In this document: one piece after another, positions 1-7,481 of the stretch
Layout of the letters: every line of letters begins with the position of its first letter
Position numbering within the stretch: position 1 is the stretch's first letter
NCBI GenBank assembly: GCA_050692055.1
Contig: JBOGTC010000044.1
Coordinates: forward strand, 1-16,293
Reading direction: 5' to 3'
DNA from: JBOGTC01 sp050692055
Lineage (GTDB): Bacteria > Chloroflexota > Limnocylindria > QHBO01
DNA: 16,293 bases
Notes under the pieces: model-generated
Told to the model about the DNA's origin: nothing
The model's input: the letters and a program-made list of their open reading frames with translations, nothing else
The model's database searches: none
Translations under genes and position numbers: made by a program

Positions 1-118
1 GCGCAAGCAGGGCGACCAGGATCCAGCTCCACGTGCGCGCGATCACGGCGAACCAATGCTGCCGGCTCTCGTGGACGACCTCCTCGCCACGGCTGAGAAG
101 GTTCCGCGCGTAACTCAT
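1..118 (-). CDS. PH-domain-like membrane protein, N-terminal fragment
   Basis: Only the first 39 codons are present; the gene runs off the window. It starts at an ATG (116-118) with a GGAGG ribosome binding site just upstream (122-126). The peptide begins MSYARNLLSRGEEVVHESRQ and then reads HWFAVIARTWSWILVALLA, which looks like a short cytoplasmic leader ('LLSRGEEVVHESRQHW') running into the first membrane helix. That arrangement is typical of small bacterial PH-like (YdbS/YdbT-type, bPH2) membrane proteins, which carry two N-terminal transmembrane helices and then a pleckstrin-like fold. The start lies 11 nt after the xerD stop, so it is probably co-transcribed with xerD. The family assignment rests on the leader and helix only; the diagnostic PH-like domain lies outside the window. 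No enzymatic role is implied. Confidence 0.6.
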   Translation of the reverse strand, partial: MSYARNLLSRGEEVVHESRQHWFAVIARTWSWILVALLA

Positions 119-121
119 CGG

Positions 122-126
122 CCTCC
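122..126 (-). promoter_or_regulatory. Ribosome binding site of the PH-domain-like gene
   Basis: The minus strand reads GGAGG here, 3 nt before the ATG at 118. The spacing is short, but the match is strong, and it fixes the start of the truncated gene just after the xerD stop codon. Confidence 0.55.
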
Positions 127-129
127 GCT

Positions 130-1020
130 TCAGGCTCTCGGATGCGCTCTGGCGTAAACCTCGCGCACGCGCTCGCCGGTCAGGTGCGTGTAGAGCTGGG
201 TGGTGCTGATGCTAGCATGGCCGAGCAGCGCCTGGACCACGCGCAGGTCGGCGCCTCCCTCGAGCAGATGGGTGGCGAAGCTGTGCCGAAACGTGTGCGG
301 CGTCACCCGTTCACGGAGGCCGGCCGCCGCACTCCAGCGCTTCACGAGCCGCCAGACCGATTCGCGCGACATTCGCCGCCCGCGCTTGCCCACGAAGACC
401 GCGGTCGTGGGCTTGCCGGCCGTCCAGGCCCGCCGTGGGCCGGTCCGGTACCGATGCAGCCGATCCCGAGCCTCCTCCCCCATCGGCACGCGGCGCTCCT
501 TGTTGCCCTTGCCGATGACCCGCACCTGCAGGCGATCCAGGTCCACGCGGTCGGTGTCGAGGCCCACCAGCTCGCTCACCCGCAGCCCGCAGCCGTAGAG
601 CAGCTCGAGGATGGCGCGATCCCGGATCCCCGTCGCTTCGTCCGAGGGCGGCGCGTCCAGGACGCGCGCGACGTCGTCGGGAGCCAGGACGTCAGGCAGG
701 TAGCTGCCCGGACGCGGCGCGTCGACGAGCGACGGAACATCCCGCGTCGCCAGGCCCTCGCGCAGCGCGAAGGCGTAGAAGCTGCGCACCGCGGCGGACT
801 TGCGCGCCTGCGTCGTGCCCCGCGCGCCGGCGCGCTGCAGCGCCGCGACGAAGTCCACGAGCGGCTGCGGGTCAGACGGCCAGCTCCTCCCGGCGTGCTC
901 GGCGAACTGGGCGAGATCGCGGCGGTAGGCTGAGATCGTGAGTGGGGAGAGGCCTCGCTCGACTCGCAGCTCCAAGAGGAAGGCATCGACCGCCGCCCTG
1001 AATCCCGCGCCGGCTGTCAT
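130..1020 (-). CDS. xerD: Site-specific tyrosine recombinase XerD
   Basis: Tyrosine recombinase that, in the XerC/XerD system, resolves chromosome dimers at dif sites. From the ATG at 1020 it is 296 aa, almost exactly XerD/XerC length. The N-terminal SAM-like core-binding domain covers about residues 8-92 (FLLELRVERGLS, AYRRDL). The catalytic domain contains the full set of active residues: R147 (GLRVSEL), K171 (GKGNKERRVP), H242 and R245 (HTFRHSFATHLL), H268 (LLGHASISTT) and the nucleophile Y277 (QLYTH). No residue is missing. A GTG at 1074 would add 18 residues (AQSHGTTAEDLSSHAPR region) unlike the family N-terminus, and neither start has a clear ribosome binding site, so the ATG is chosen on length. 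The gene is about 210 bp from recN, and the next gene follows by 11 nt. XerC cannot be excluded from sequence alone, but the recN neighbourhood fits xerD. Confidence 0.93.
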   Translation of the reverse strand: MTAGAGFRAAVDAFLLELRVERGLSPLTISAYRRDLAQFAEHAGRSWPSDPQPLVDFVAALQRAGARGTTQARKSAAVRSFYAFALREGLATRDVPSLVDAPRPGSYLPDVLAPDDVARVLDAPPSDEATGIRDRAILELLYGCGLRVSELVGLDTDRVDLDRLQVRVIGKGNKERRVPMGEEARDRLHRYRTGPRRAWTAGKPTTAVFVGKRGRRMSRESVWRLVKRWSAAAGLRERVTPHTFRHSFATHLLEGGADLRVVQALLGHASISTTQLYTHLTGERVREVYARAHPRA

Positions 1021-1231
1021 TCGCGGTGCATGCGATGAGAGGTCTTCGGCTGTTGTGCCGTGGCTCTGTGCCACATTCCGATCAACGTCGCCTTAGGCGG
1101 ACTCGGAGCCGTGTCGGTGCCGTTGAATCTGGGTATATCTATGTCGTCGCGTGTGGTTGACAGCGCTGGGCCTGCCGTAGCCGGCGGTGGTCGGAATCTG
1201 GCACAACCGAGGTCGCGCAAGGGGCCCGGCC

Positions 1232-2890
1232 TCACCGGTCCGTCCCTCGCAGGAGCGCCTCGGCGGTGGCATGAGCCTCCCCCCCTGCTCCCTCGCCCGC
1301 GAGCATCGCCGCCAGCTCGGCGGTGCGCTCGGCGCCGTCGACCAGTCGCGCCTCGATGACGGTTCTGCCGCCGCTGGCTTGCTTGCGAATGACGACGTGC
1401 GCATCCGCGTGCGCCGCCACCTGAGGCAGGTGGGTGACGCACAGCACCTGGTGAAATCGGCTCAACGCCTTCAGGCGCTCGCCGACCGCCGCCGCGTTGC
1501 GCCCGCCGACACCGGCGTCGATCTCATCGAAGACGAGGAGCGGCGTCTCGTCCGCCGCCGCCAGCACCACCTTGAGGGCGAGCGACAGCCGGCTCGACTC
1601 TCCGCCGGACGCGATGCGAGCCAGCGGCCGCGGCGCCTCGCCCGGGTTCGGCGCGAACGTGAAGGTCACGCGATCCGCGCCGGACGGAGCGATCTCGGCC
1701 TCGTCGATCTCGACCCCGAATGCCCCGGCCGGCAGCCCCAGCGGCGGCAGCTCGGCGTTCACGTCCTTCGCCAGCCGATGGGCCGCCTTCCGGCGCTCTG
1801 CCCTCAGCTCGGCGGCGGCGACGTCGAGCGCGGCCCGCTGCCGGGCCTCCTGCTCACGAAGCCTGTCGCGCTCGCCCTCCTGGTCCTGCAGCCGCGCCAG
1901 CTCGGCCGACGCCTCATCGCCGAAGGCAATGACGCCCTCGATCGTGGTCCCGTACTTGCGCCTCAGCTCGTAGATCAGGGCCAGGCGCTCCTCGGCGGCG
2001 GCGCGACTGGCGGGATCCAGGTCCACCTGGTCGGCGAGCCCGGCGACGTCGCGTCCCAGCTCGGTGGCCTCGGCCGACAGTGACGCCGCGCGGTCCGCGA
2101 GCGCCGAGAAACGCTCGTCATGCTGCCCGGCCGTGAGCAGCGAACGCTCGGTGGCGGCCAGCGCATCGAGCCCGCCGCCGTCGTCGCGCAGGGCCGCCAC
2201 CGCTTCGGCCGCCGATCGCGCGATCGTCTCCGCGTGCTCGGCGGCGCGCAGCTGCGCCTCCAGCTCCGCATCCTCCCCGATCCGCAGCGCCGCACGGGCG
2301 ATCTCATCCGCCTGGTGCTGCAGCAGCTCGATGCGCCGCGCCAGCTCGTGGGCATCGGTCAGCAGCTCCGCAGCGGCAGCGAGGGTCGCCCGCCACGAGC
2401 GATGCGCCGCCCGGACGCCGGCCAGCCGGGCGTACAAATCACCGTAGCCGTCGAGGAGCGCGAGCTGGCGGGATGGCTCCAGCAGGCGCTGCTGCTCGTG
2501 CTGCCCGTGGATCTCGCCCAGGCGCTCGCCGAGCGTGGCGAGCCCCCCGACTGTCACGGCGCGGTCGTTCACCCGCACCATGGAGCGACCATCGACCGTC
2601 ACCTCGCGCCGCACGATGGCCATGCCATCGCCCGCGGCGATGACGTCCTCGAGCGGGTCCTCCGCCGCCTCGGGCACCGAGTCGAAGACGGCCTCCACCC
2701 GTGCGGCATCGGCCCCCGAGCGCACCTGGTCCGAGCTGGCGCGAGCACCGAGAACGAGCGCTACGGCATCGACGACCAGCGACTTGCCGGCGCCGGTTTC
2801 CCCGGTGAGCACCGTGAAGCCTGGAGCCAGCGCCAGGCGCACCGACTCGACGACGGCCAGGTTCTCGACGGTCAGCTCACGCAGGGCCAT
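1232..2890 (-). CDS. recN: DNA repair protein RecN
   Basis: SMC-like ATPase acting in double-strand-break repair and recombination in the cytoplasm. The 552 aa length matches E. coli RecN (553). Walker A is GETGAGKS at 30-37. The following segment has the Q-loop-like HGQHEQQRLL near 128-137. A long heptad-rich, Ala/Glu/Arg-rich coiled coil fills about 150-375, interrupted by the hinge-like region around 290-325 (EERLALIYELRRKYG). The C-terminal head carries the ABC signature ASGGESSRLSLALK (427-440), Walker B LLVFDEIDAGVGG (451-463) and H-loop VTHLPQVAAHAD around H487. All ATPase motifs are intact. The ATG (2888-2890) lies 4 nt after the nadK stop with no separate ribosome binding site, so translation is probably coupled to nadK. 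This nadK-recN adjacency is common in bacteria. Confidence 0.97.
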   Translation of the reverse strand: MALRELTVENLAVVESVRLALAPGFTVLTGETGAGKSLVVDAVALVLGARASSDQVRSGADAARVEAVFDSVPEAAEDPLEDVIAAGDGMAIVRREVTVDGRSMVRVNDRAVTVGGLATLGERLGEIHGQHEQQRLLEPSRQLALLDGYGDLYARLAGVRAAHRSWRATLAAAAELLTDAHELARRIELLQHQADEIARAALRIGEDAELEAQLRAAEHAETIARSAAEAVAALRDDGGGLDALAATERSLLTAGQHDERFSALADRAASLSAEATELGRDVAGLADQVDLDPASRAAAEERLALIYELRRKYGTTIEGVIAFGDEASAELARLQDQEGERDRLREQEARQRAALDVAAAELRAERRKAAHRLAKDVNAELPPLGLPAGAFGVEIDEAEIAPSGADRVTFTFAPNPGEAPRPLARIASGGESSRLSLALKVVLAAADETPLLVFDEIDAGVGGRNAAAVGERLKALSRFHQVLCVTHLPQVAAHADAHVVIRKQASGGRTVIEARLVDGAERTAELAAMLAGEGAGGEAHATAEALLRGTDR

Positions 2891-2894
2891 CGGT

Positions 2895-3731
2895 CTAGTA
2901 CGGAAGCAGCGCGGCCTTGGTGCGCAGCAGGTCGTAGAACGGCGTGCTGCCGATCGGCTCGATCATGCGCAGCGGCTCCGCGAGCGCCCGGATCTCCACG
3001 CGGTCGCCCACGCCCATCGGCAAGTCGGCCTGGCCGTCCAGGCTGATGCGGGCCGCACCCGCCGCCTCGCGCAGGGTCACGCGCACGACGTGGTCCTCGC
3101 CCGCCACCACGCTGTGCAGAGGAGAGAGATAGGCTGCCACCGGCGTGATGATCATGTTGCGCAGGCGCGGATCGAGGATCGCCCCGCCCGCGCTGAAGCT
3201 GTACGCCGTCGAGCCGGTGGGGGTCGCCACGACCACGCCGTCGGCGACGTACGTGGCGAGGTGCGAGCCGGAGACCTCGACCTCGAGCTGGATCATGCGC
3301 ACGCGGCTGCCGCGCGCCACGACGACCTCGTTCAGGCATGCATGCTCCTCGCGCGATCCGTCCGCCCGCGTCAGTGCAGCCTCGATCCGGAATCGCTCCT
3401 CCACCTGGAAGTCTCCGGCGGCGATCTGCTCGAGCGCCCGCTCCATGCCCTCTGACTCCACCTTGGCCAGGAAGCCCACGCGGCCGAGGTTGACGCCGAG
3501 TGCCGGAACGCCCGTCCCGCCGATGGCGCGAGCGGTTCGCAGGAACGTGCCGTCGCCGCCGAGGACGGTCACCATGTCGGTGCCGTTCAGCTCCGAACCG
3601 ATGCGCTCGCGGTCGTCGCCGGCCGCGTCCCATGCCTCCACGCCCATGGCCTCGCACCACGCGCGACCTCGGGCGAGCATCGCCGGCGCACCTTCGCTAT
3701 ATGGATTCCAGGCGAAGCCGATACGCCTCAT
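2895..3731 (-). CDS. nadK: NAD kinase
   Basis: Phosphorylates NAD+ to NADP+ using ATP or polyphosphate, setting the cytosolic NADPH pool. The 278 aa protein has the family landmarks in order: a short Rossmann-like start (MRRIGFAWNP), the GGDGT phosphate-binding motif at 58-62 followed by FLRTAR, LGRVGFLAK (82-90), the NE pair of LNEVVVARG (133-141), and the glycine-rich ADGVVVATPTGSTAYSFSAG segment (163-182) that binds the dinucleotide. A late LDGQ (231-234) is also typical. The segment usually reading CPH after IITP is replaced here by VAAYLSP, a tolerated variation. The ATG overlaps the stop of the upstream ribbon-helix-helix gene (ATGA, 3728-3731). An AAGGAG lies 11 nt upstream (3743-3748). 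recN follows after 4 nt. Confidence 0.97.
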   Translation of the reverse strand: MRRIGFAWNPYSEGAPAMLARGRAWCEAMGVEAWDAAGDDRERIGSELNGTDMVTVLGGDGTFLRTARAIGGTGVPALGVNLGRVGFLAKVESEGMERALEQIAAGDFQVEERFRIEAALTRADGSREEHACLNEVVVARGSRVRMIQLEVEVSGSHLATYVADGVVVATPTGSTAYSFSAGGAILDPRLRNMIITPVAAYLSPLHSVVAGEDHVVRVTLREAAGAARISLDGQADLPMGVGDRVEIRALAEPLRMIEPIGSTPFYDLLRTKAALLPY

Positions 3732-4084
3732 CCGGACCGTGGCTCCTTCGGCGCCGCCTCCAGCTGCGCGGCGATCCGGTCGACCGTGCGCCGCAGCTCC
3801 GCCATGTCAGCGGCCATGTCGGTCGATTCCGTCACGGCGGCATAGGAGCGATCAAGCCCCGCCGCGATGAGGGCGCGCATCAGGCTCGACGGCGACACGC
3901 CGCGAGCGTGGGCCGCTTCCTCGACCCGGGCGAGCAGGGCGTCCGGCATGCGCAGGCTCACGATCTGGCGCATCGTGTCGGGCGCAGGCTCCGCCGGCAT
4001 CGGCGGCTCTGCCACCTCGAGGCCCTCGAAGCCGATGCCCAGCTGCTCGACCGTTGGCGCCCCTCGACGCTTCATGCGGGGCAT
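3728..4084 (-). CDS. Small ribbon-helix-helix (CopG/Arc-like) protein
   Basis: An 118 aa protein in three parts. Residues 1-36 are a Pro/Glu-rich, probably flexible leader. Residues about 39-80 read as a ribbon-helix-helix fold: a basic beta strand (RQIVSLRMPDALL), a first helix (ARVEEAAHARG) and a second helix (SPSSLMRALIAAGLD). Residues 88-110 form a heptad-like helix (MAADMAELRRTVDRIAAQLE) that could dimerise. Such proteins usually bind DNA as dimers and often autoregulate, sometimes as antitoxins. No toxin-like partner is visible beside it; the neighbours are tlyA (15 nt upstream) and nadK (ATGA overlap downstream). The gene is clearly translated in this operon, because its stop supplies the nadK start. 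Its target is unknown. An alternative start at the internal ATG for MKRRG would shorten it by three residues. Confidence 0.8.
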   Translation of the reverse strand: MPRMKRRGAPTVEQLGIGFEGLEVAEPPMPAEPAPDTMRQIVSLRMPDALLARVEEAAHARGVSPSSLMRALIAAGLDRSYAAVTESTDMAADMAELRRTVDRIAAQLEAAPKEPRSG

Positions 4085-4099
4085 CGTAATACGCGCGTG

Positions 4100-4906
4100 C
4101 TACGCGCGGGGCTTCGGCCCGTGAATCGCCTCGACGTAGCTCAGGACGTAATCGGCCATCTCCATCTTGTCGCCTTCCTCGCAGCGCAGGTCAGCCAGAA
4201 ACTCGACGTTGCCCTCTGTGCCGGTCACGGGCGAGCGGATGGCGCGGCGTGGGTGCAGCCCCGCATCCTCGGCGGCCCACATGAAATCGCCGAGCACCTG
4301 CTCCCAGACCTCCGGATCGCGGACGACCCCGCCCCGCGGCACTGACTCGCGACCGGCCTCGAACTGGGGCTTGACGAGCGCGATGACGCGGCCGCCGTCG
4401 GCCAACAGCGTGCGTACCGCCGGAAGCACCAGGCGCAGGCTGATGAAGCTGAGGTCGAGCGTGGCCAGATCGATGGGCTCTGGAAGCCCGCGCAGCTCGC
4501 GCAGGTTCGTGCGCTCCATGCTGACGACGCGCGGGTGGCGCCGCAGCCGATCGATCAGCTGTGCACGGCCGACGTCGACGGCATAGACGATCCGTGCCCC
4601 GCGCGCGAGCAGGACATCGGTGAAGCCGCCGGTGGATGCCCCCGCATCGAGGCAGGCAAGCCCGGTAGGATCAACCTCGAACGTCTCGAGCGCGTGCGCG
4701 AGCTTCTCCCCCGCCCGGCTCGCCCATTTCGGCCGCTCCACCACGGAGACCGATGCGTCCGGCGCGACGAGCTGGCCGGCCTTCAGCGTCCGCGAACCTG
4801 ATCCCTCGAGGATCACCGCACCGGCCAGGATCATGGACTGGGCTTCGGAACGCGACGCTGCCAGGCCGCGCTCGGTCAGCAGCTGGTCGAGTCGAACGCG
4901 CGCCAC
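4100..4906 (-). CDS. tlyA: TlyA family rRNA (cytidine-2'-O)-methyltransferase / hemolysin-like
   Basis: SAM-dependent methyltransferase of the FtsJ/RrmJ superfamily with an N-terminal S4 RNA-binding domain. Characterised TlyA proteins 2'-O-methylate cytidines of 16S and/or 23S rRNA. From the GTG at 4906 it is 268 aa, the length of Mycobacterium tuberculosis TlyA. The S4 domain covers about 2-60 (RLDQLLTERGLAASRSEAQ). SAM motif I is CLDAGASTGGFTDVLL (D87). The K-D-K-E tetrad typical of the fold is present: K68 (RAGEKLAHAL), D151 (LDLSFISL), K179 (LVKPQFE) and E235 (GNVEF). An in-frame ATG at 4954 would add 16 residues unlike the family and would start inside an inverted repeat; neither start has a good ribosome binding site. 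The 255-bp gap from dxs suggests its own promoter or regulation. Confidence 0.93.
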   Translation of the reverse strand: MARVRLDQLLTERGLAASRSEAQSMILAGAVILEGSGSRTLKAGQLVAPDASVSVVERPKWASRAGEKLAHALETFEVDPTGLACLDAGASTGGFTDVLLARGARIVYAVDVGRAQLIDRLRRHPRVVSMERTNLRELRGLPEPIDLATLDLSFISLRLVLPAVRTLLADGGRVIALVKPQFEAGRESVPRGGVVRDPEVWEQVLGDFMWAAEDAGLHPRRAIRSPVTGTEGNVEFLADLRCEEGDKMEMADYVLSYVEAIHGPKPRA

Positions 4907-4948
4907 GCGCCGATGGTAGACCTGGCGCCGCTTCTCCGAGCTCCTTAC

Positions 4949-5092
4949 TGTCATATGCCGCGCTGAAGCGCGCTAGCGGGCTGATGCCGCTCGTCACGAG
5001 CAGGCCGCGCAATTGCTGAGCGTGGGTCGCGGCTTCAGAGGGTCCTGCGGCGGTCCGGTCTCGGCTAACGCGCCTCGGAACGGCATATGACA
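4949..5092. repeat. 144-bp inverted repeat with 29-bp arms upstream of tlyA
   Basis: The outer 12 bp are perfect inverted copies: TGTCATATGCCG at 4949-4960 and CGGCATATGACA at 5081-5092. After a 4-nt mismatch block, the arms pair again for 13 positions (4965-4977 with 5064-5076), with only two wobble-type differences. In minus-strand RNA these 13 pairs are all Watson-Crick or G-U. The interior (4978-5063) contains a smaller hairpin, GCTC-GTGAC-GAGC. The G-U-compatible differences suggest an RNA stem, though a decayed miniature transposable element is an equal alternative. I see no obvious target-site duplication next to the arms. It occupies most of the dxs-tlyA gap. Confidence 0.7.
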
Positions 5093-5099
5093 AGCGGCA

Positions 5100-5138
5100 G
5101 CCGCCGCTCCGTCACCGAGGGGCGTGCGCAGCGGCGGC
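5100..5138 (-). terminator. Hairpin downstream of dxs, possible terminator
   Basis: A perfect 9-bp stem (GCCGCCGCT at 5100-5108 and AGCGGCGGC at 5130-5138) with a 21-nt loop lies 23 nt beyond the dxs stop. No T-run follows on the minus strand (the sequence continues CTTGTCAT), so it is not a classic intrinsic terminator. It may stabilise the dxs transcript end or act with Rho. It directly abuts the tlyA-side inverted repeat. Confidence 0.35.
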
Positions 5139-5161
5139 AGCTCGCTCGCCATGAGCCACGC

Positions 5162-7126
5162 CTAGGCAGCGCTGACCTTCGAGCGCGAACCGCGGCGGCG
5201 GGCCGACGCCGAAAGGCCGAGCTGCTCGCGGACCTGCGACAGGATACCTGGCACGTCGATCCGTTGCTGCCGTCGCAGGTCGTCCACGGCGCCGTGGTGC
5301 ACGAAGCCCTCGGCCAGCGCGACCTTGTGGAGCGGTACCCGGACGCCGGCCCGGTTCAGCGCGTCGAGGACGCCGTCCCCAAAGCCGCCCATGGCTGCCG
5401 ACTCCTCGGCCGTCACGACCAGCCGCTTGCCCGCGGCGTACTCGGCCAGCAACCTCTCGTCGAGCGGCTTCGCCCAGCGTGCATTGATGACGGCGACTGA
5501 CAGCCCATCCTCGGACTCGAGGGCATCGGCCACGCGCAACAGGCGCTGCACGATAGGGCCAAAGCCCACGAGCAGCAGCTCGTCGCCGGTGCGCACGACG
5601 TCGCCCCGCCCGATCTCCAGCGCCTCACCCGGACGATCCGGCAGGTCTTCGCCGGCGTCTCGGGGGAAGTGCACGCTCATCGGCCCGTCATGGGCGAGCG
5701 CGGTGACCACGAGGTCGCGGAGCTCCTGCTCGTCTTTCGGCGAGCCGATCGCCAGGTTGGGCAGCGATCGCTGCGCGGCCAGCGTGAACATGCCCTGGTG
5801 GCTGGTGCCGTCCTCGCCCACGAGGCCCGCCCGATCGATCGCGAGCAGCACCGGCGCATCGTTCTGGCACACGTCGTGGACGAGCTGGTCGTAGGCGCGC
5901 TGGCTGAAGGTCGAGTACAGGGAGACCACCGGGCGCTTGCCCGCCAGGGCAAGCCCCGCGGCCAGGGTCAGCGCATGTTGCTCCGCGATGCCGACGTCGA
6001 AGAAGCGCCGCGGAAAGTGATCGGCAAAGCGGGACATGCCGGTGCCGGTGGGCATGCCGGCGGTGATGGCGCAGATGCGGTCGTCGGTCTCACCCAGGCG
6101 AACGAGCTCCTCGACGAACGTCTGCGTGTACGTCTTCGGCTTGCGCTTCGGCGCCGACTCTGCAGGCAGGGGTTCCTCGGTGGGGTCGATCAGCGTCAGG
6201 TCCATCGGCGGCAGGCTCGCGCCGTGGAAGCTGATGCTGTCCTCCTCGGCGGGTGCGTAACCCCGGCCCTTGATCGTCTTCACGTGGACCAGGACCGGCG
6301 CGTCGATCTGGAACGCAGCCTCGAAGGCCGCCTCGAGCTCGCCCAGGTCATGGCCGTCGAGCACGCCGATGTAGGTGATCCCCATGTCCTCGAAGAAGCC
6401 GACCTTGGCCCACGAGCGCTTGAAGCCCTCCTTGGCCCAGGCCAGGAAGTCGAATGCGGGCCGCCCTATCACCGGCACGCGGGGCAGCGCACGAACCGTC
6501 GCCGACTTCGTCTCCTGGTAGGCCCGCGACAGACGCAGCTTGTTGAGGCGCGTGCTGAGGCCGCCGACCGACGGGCTGATGCTCATCTCGTTGTCGTTGA
6601 GCACGATCAGCAGCCGATGGCGAAGGTGGCCCAGGTGGTTGAGCGCCTCCATCGTCAGGCCGCTGCCGAGCGCGGCGTCGCCGAGGCAGACCGCGATCCG
6701 CTGCTTCCGTCCGGGGTTGCCACGCGGCAGGAGGTCGCGCGCCGCCGCCAGCCCCAGGCCGATGCTCACGCCGGTCCCGGCGTGGCCACCGTCGAACACG
6801 TCATGCTCTGACTCGGTGCGGCGCGGGAAGCCGCCGATGCCTTCGACCTGGCGCAGGGTGTCGAACCGATCCCATCGGTCCGTCAGCAGCTTGTGTGCGT
6901 AGGCCTGGTGGCCGGTGTCCCACACGATGCGGTCGCGCGGCGAGTCCATCACGCGGTGCAGCGCCAGCGCGATCTCCACCGCGCCCAGGGAGCTCGCCAG
7001 GTGCCCGCCCGTGCTGTGCACCGTGCGGATCATCTTCTCGCGCAGCTCGAGCGCCAGCGCCTCCAGCTGCGCCTTGCTCAAGGTTCGCAATTGCGCCGGC
7101 TCGCGGATAACTTCAAGCAGGGTCAC
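5162..7126 (-). CDS. dxs: 1-deoxy-D-xylulose-5-phosphate synthase
   Basis: Thiamine-diphosphate enzyme condensing pyruvate and glyceraldehyde 3-phosphate to DXP, the first step of the non-mevalonate isoprenoid pathway and a source for thiamine and pyridoxal. The 654 aa protein has H42 (TGGHLASSLG), GHQAY (72-76), the Mg/ThDP motif GDAALGSG (149-156) with its partner NDNEMSISPSVGGLS (177-191), the catalytic Glu in DVGIAEQHAL (E382), and DRAGLVGEDGTSHQGMF (431-447) with the conserved His443. The C-terminal transketolase-like domain starts near 500. Two motifs diverge from the usual form: GHAGTGVS (114-121) where most DXS have GHSSTSIS, and GDAA in place of GDGA. The tail is basic (SARRRGSRSKVSAA). 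The start is GTG, with GGAGAG 5 nt upstream. A transketolase-like paralogue is unlikely given length and motif order. Confidence 0.93.
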   Translation of the reverse strand: MTLLEVIREPAQLRTLSKAQLEALALELREKMIRTVHSTGGHLASSLGAVEIALALHRVMDSPRDRIVWDTGHQAYAHKLLTDRWDRFDTLRQVEGIGGFPRRTESEHDVFDGGHAGTGVSIGLGLAAARDLLPRGNPGRKQRIAVCLGDAALGSGLTMEALNHLGHLRHRLLIVLNDNEMSISPSVGGLSTRLNKLRLSRAYQETKSATVRALPRVPVIGRPAFDFLAWAKEGFKRSWAKVGFFEDMGITYIGVLDGHDLGELEAAFEAAFQIDAPVLVHVKTIKGRGYAPAEEDSISFHGASLPPMDLTLIDPTEEPLPAESAPKRKPKTYTQTFVEELVRLGETDDRICAITAGMPTGTGMSRFADHFPRRFFDVGIAEQHALTLAAGLALAGKRPVVSLYSTFSQRAYDQLVHDVCQNDAPVLLAIDRAGLVGEDGTSHQGMFTLAAQRSLPNLAIGSPKDEQELRDLVVTALAHDGPMSVHFPRDAGEDLPDRPGEALEIGRGDVVRTGDELLLVGFGPIVQRLLRVADALESEDGLSVAVINARWAKPLDERLLAEYAAGKRLVVTAEESAAMGGFGDGVLDALNRAGVRVPLHKVALAEGFVHHGAVDDLRRQQRIDVPGILSQVREQLGLSASARRRGSRSKVSAA

Positions 7127-7131
7127 TCAGT

Positions 7132-7137
7132 CTCTCC
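7132..7137 (-). promoter_or_regulatory. Ribosome binding site of dxs
   Basis: GGAGAG on the minus strand, 5 nt before the GTG at 7124-7126. It settles the dxs start, since no ATG is available at this N-terminus. Confidence 0.7.
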
Positions 7138-7156
7138 GGAAATCAGGGGCCGGCAA

Positions 7157-7162
7157 AGTATA
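7157..7162 (-). promoter_or_regulatory. Candidate -10 box for dxs
   Basis: The minus strand reads TATACT in a locally A/T-rich patch (GGTTTATACTTTG) inside very GC-rich sequence, 30 nt upstream of the dxs start. It matches five of six bases of TATAAT. No good TTGACA-like -35 sits 16-18 bp upstream, so the call rests on the -10 and its position in the 85-bp xseB-dxs gap. It would give a short leader carrying the GGAGAG site. Confidence 0.4.
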
Positions 7163-7211
7163 AACCGATGCAACGGCTCTCCCTCGCAGGCTTACGACCA
7201 CCGCGCGACCG

Positions 7212-7481
7212 TCACCCAGACTGCGGCGACTCGCTGCCCGTCTGGGGCTCGGCTCCGGCGACCCCGCGACGGCCGAGCTCGGTGATCGTCAGCTCGGCGG
7301 CGCGCAGACGCTCCTCGCAGGCAGCGTGCAGCCGGAGCCCCTGCTTGTAGAGCTCGATGCTTTCCTCCAGGCCCACGCTCCCGGCCTCCAGCGCCTGGAC
7401 GACCCGCTGCAGCTCGGACACGAGCTCGTCGAAGGGGCGTTTCGCCAGCTCTTCGTTGGTCGTGGCAGAGGCATCGGTCAT
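7212..7481 (-). CDS. xseB: Exonuclease VII small subunit
   Basis: Small subunit of exonuclease VII, which degrades single-stranded DNA from both ends in the cytoplasm. The 89 aa protein contains the whole family signature: RPFDELVSELQRVVQALE (15-32), then AGSVGLEESIELYKQGLRLH (33-52), and a helix with CEERLRAAELTITEL (55-69). This is the two-helix coiled coil that packs on XseA. A short polar C-terminal tail follows. The ATG overlaps the xseA stop (ATGA, 7478-7481), and a GAGGA lies about 9 nt upstream, so subunit production is coupled to xseA. Confidence 0.95.
   Translation of the reverse strand: MTDASATTNEELAKRPFDELVSELQRVVQALEAGSVGLEESIELYKQGLRLHAACEERLRAAELTITELGRRGVAGAEPQTGSESPQSG

Noticed and set aside
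1156..1190. Plus-strand TTGACA as a promoter -35
   Set aside because: No acceptable -10 follows at 16-18 bp (the sequence is GC-rich, TAGCCG at best), and the transcript would run antisense to recN.
4949..5092. tRNA or T-box leader in the dxs-tlyA gap
   Set aside because: No GTTCRANNC T-loop, CCA-like acceptor or T-box core sequence could be placed; tlyA is also not a T-box target.
4671..5093. Minus-strand 140-codon frame starting TTG within the tlyA-side inverted repeat
   Set aside because: It overlaps tlyA by more than 200 nt in another frame, and its first part merely translates the two repeat arms (SYAV and AAYD).
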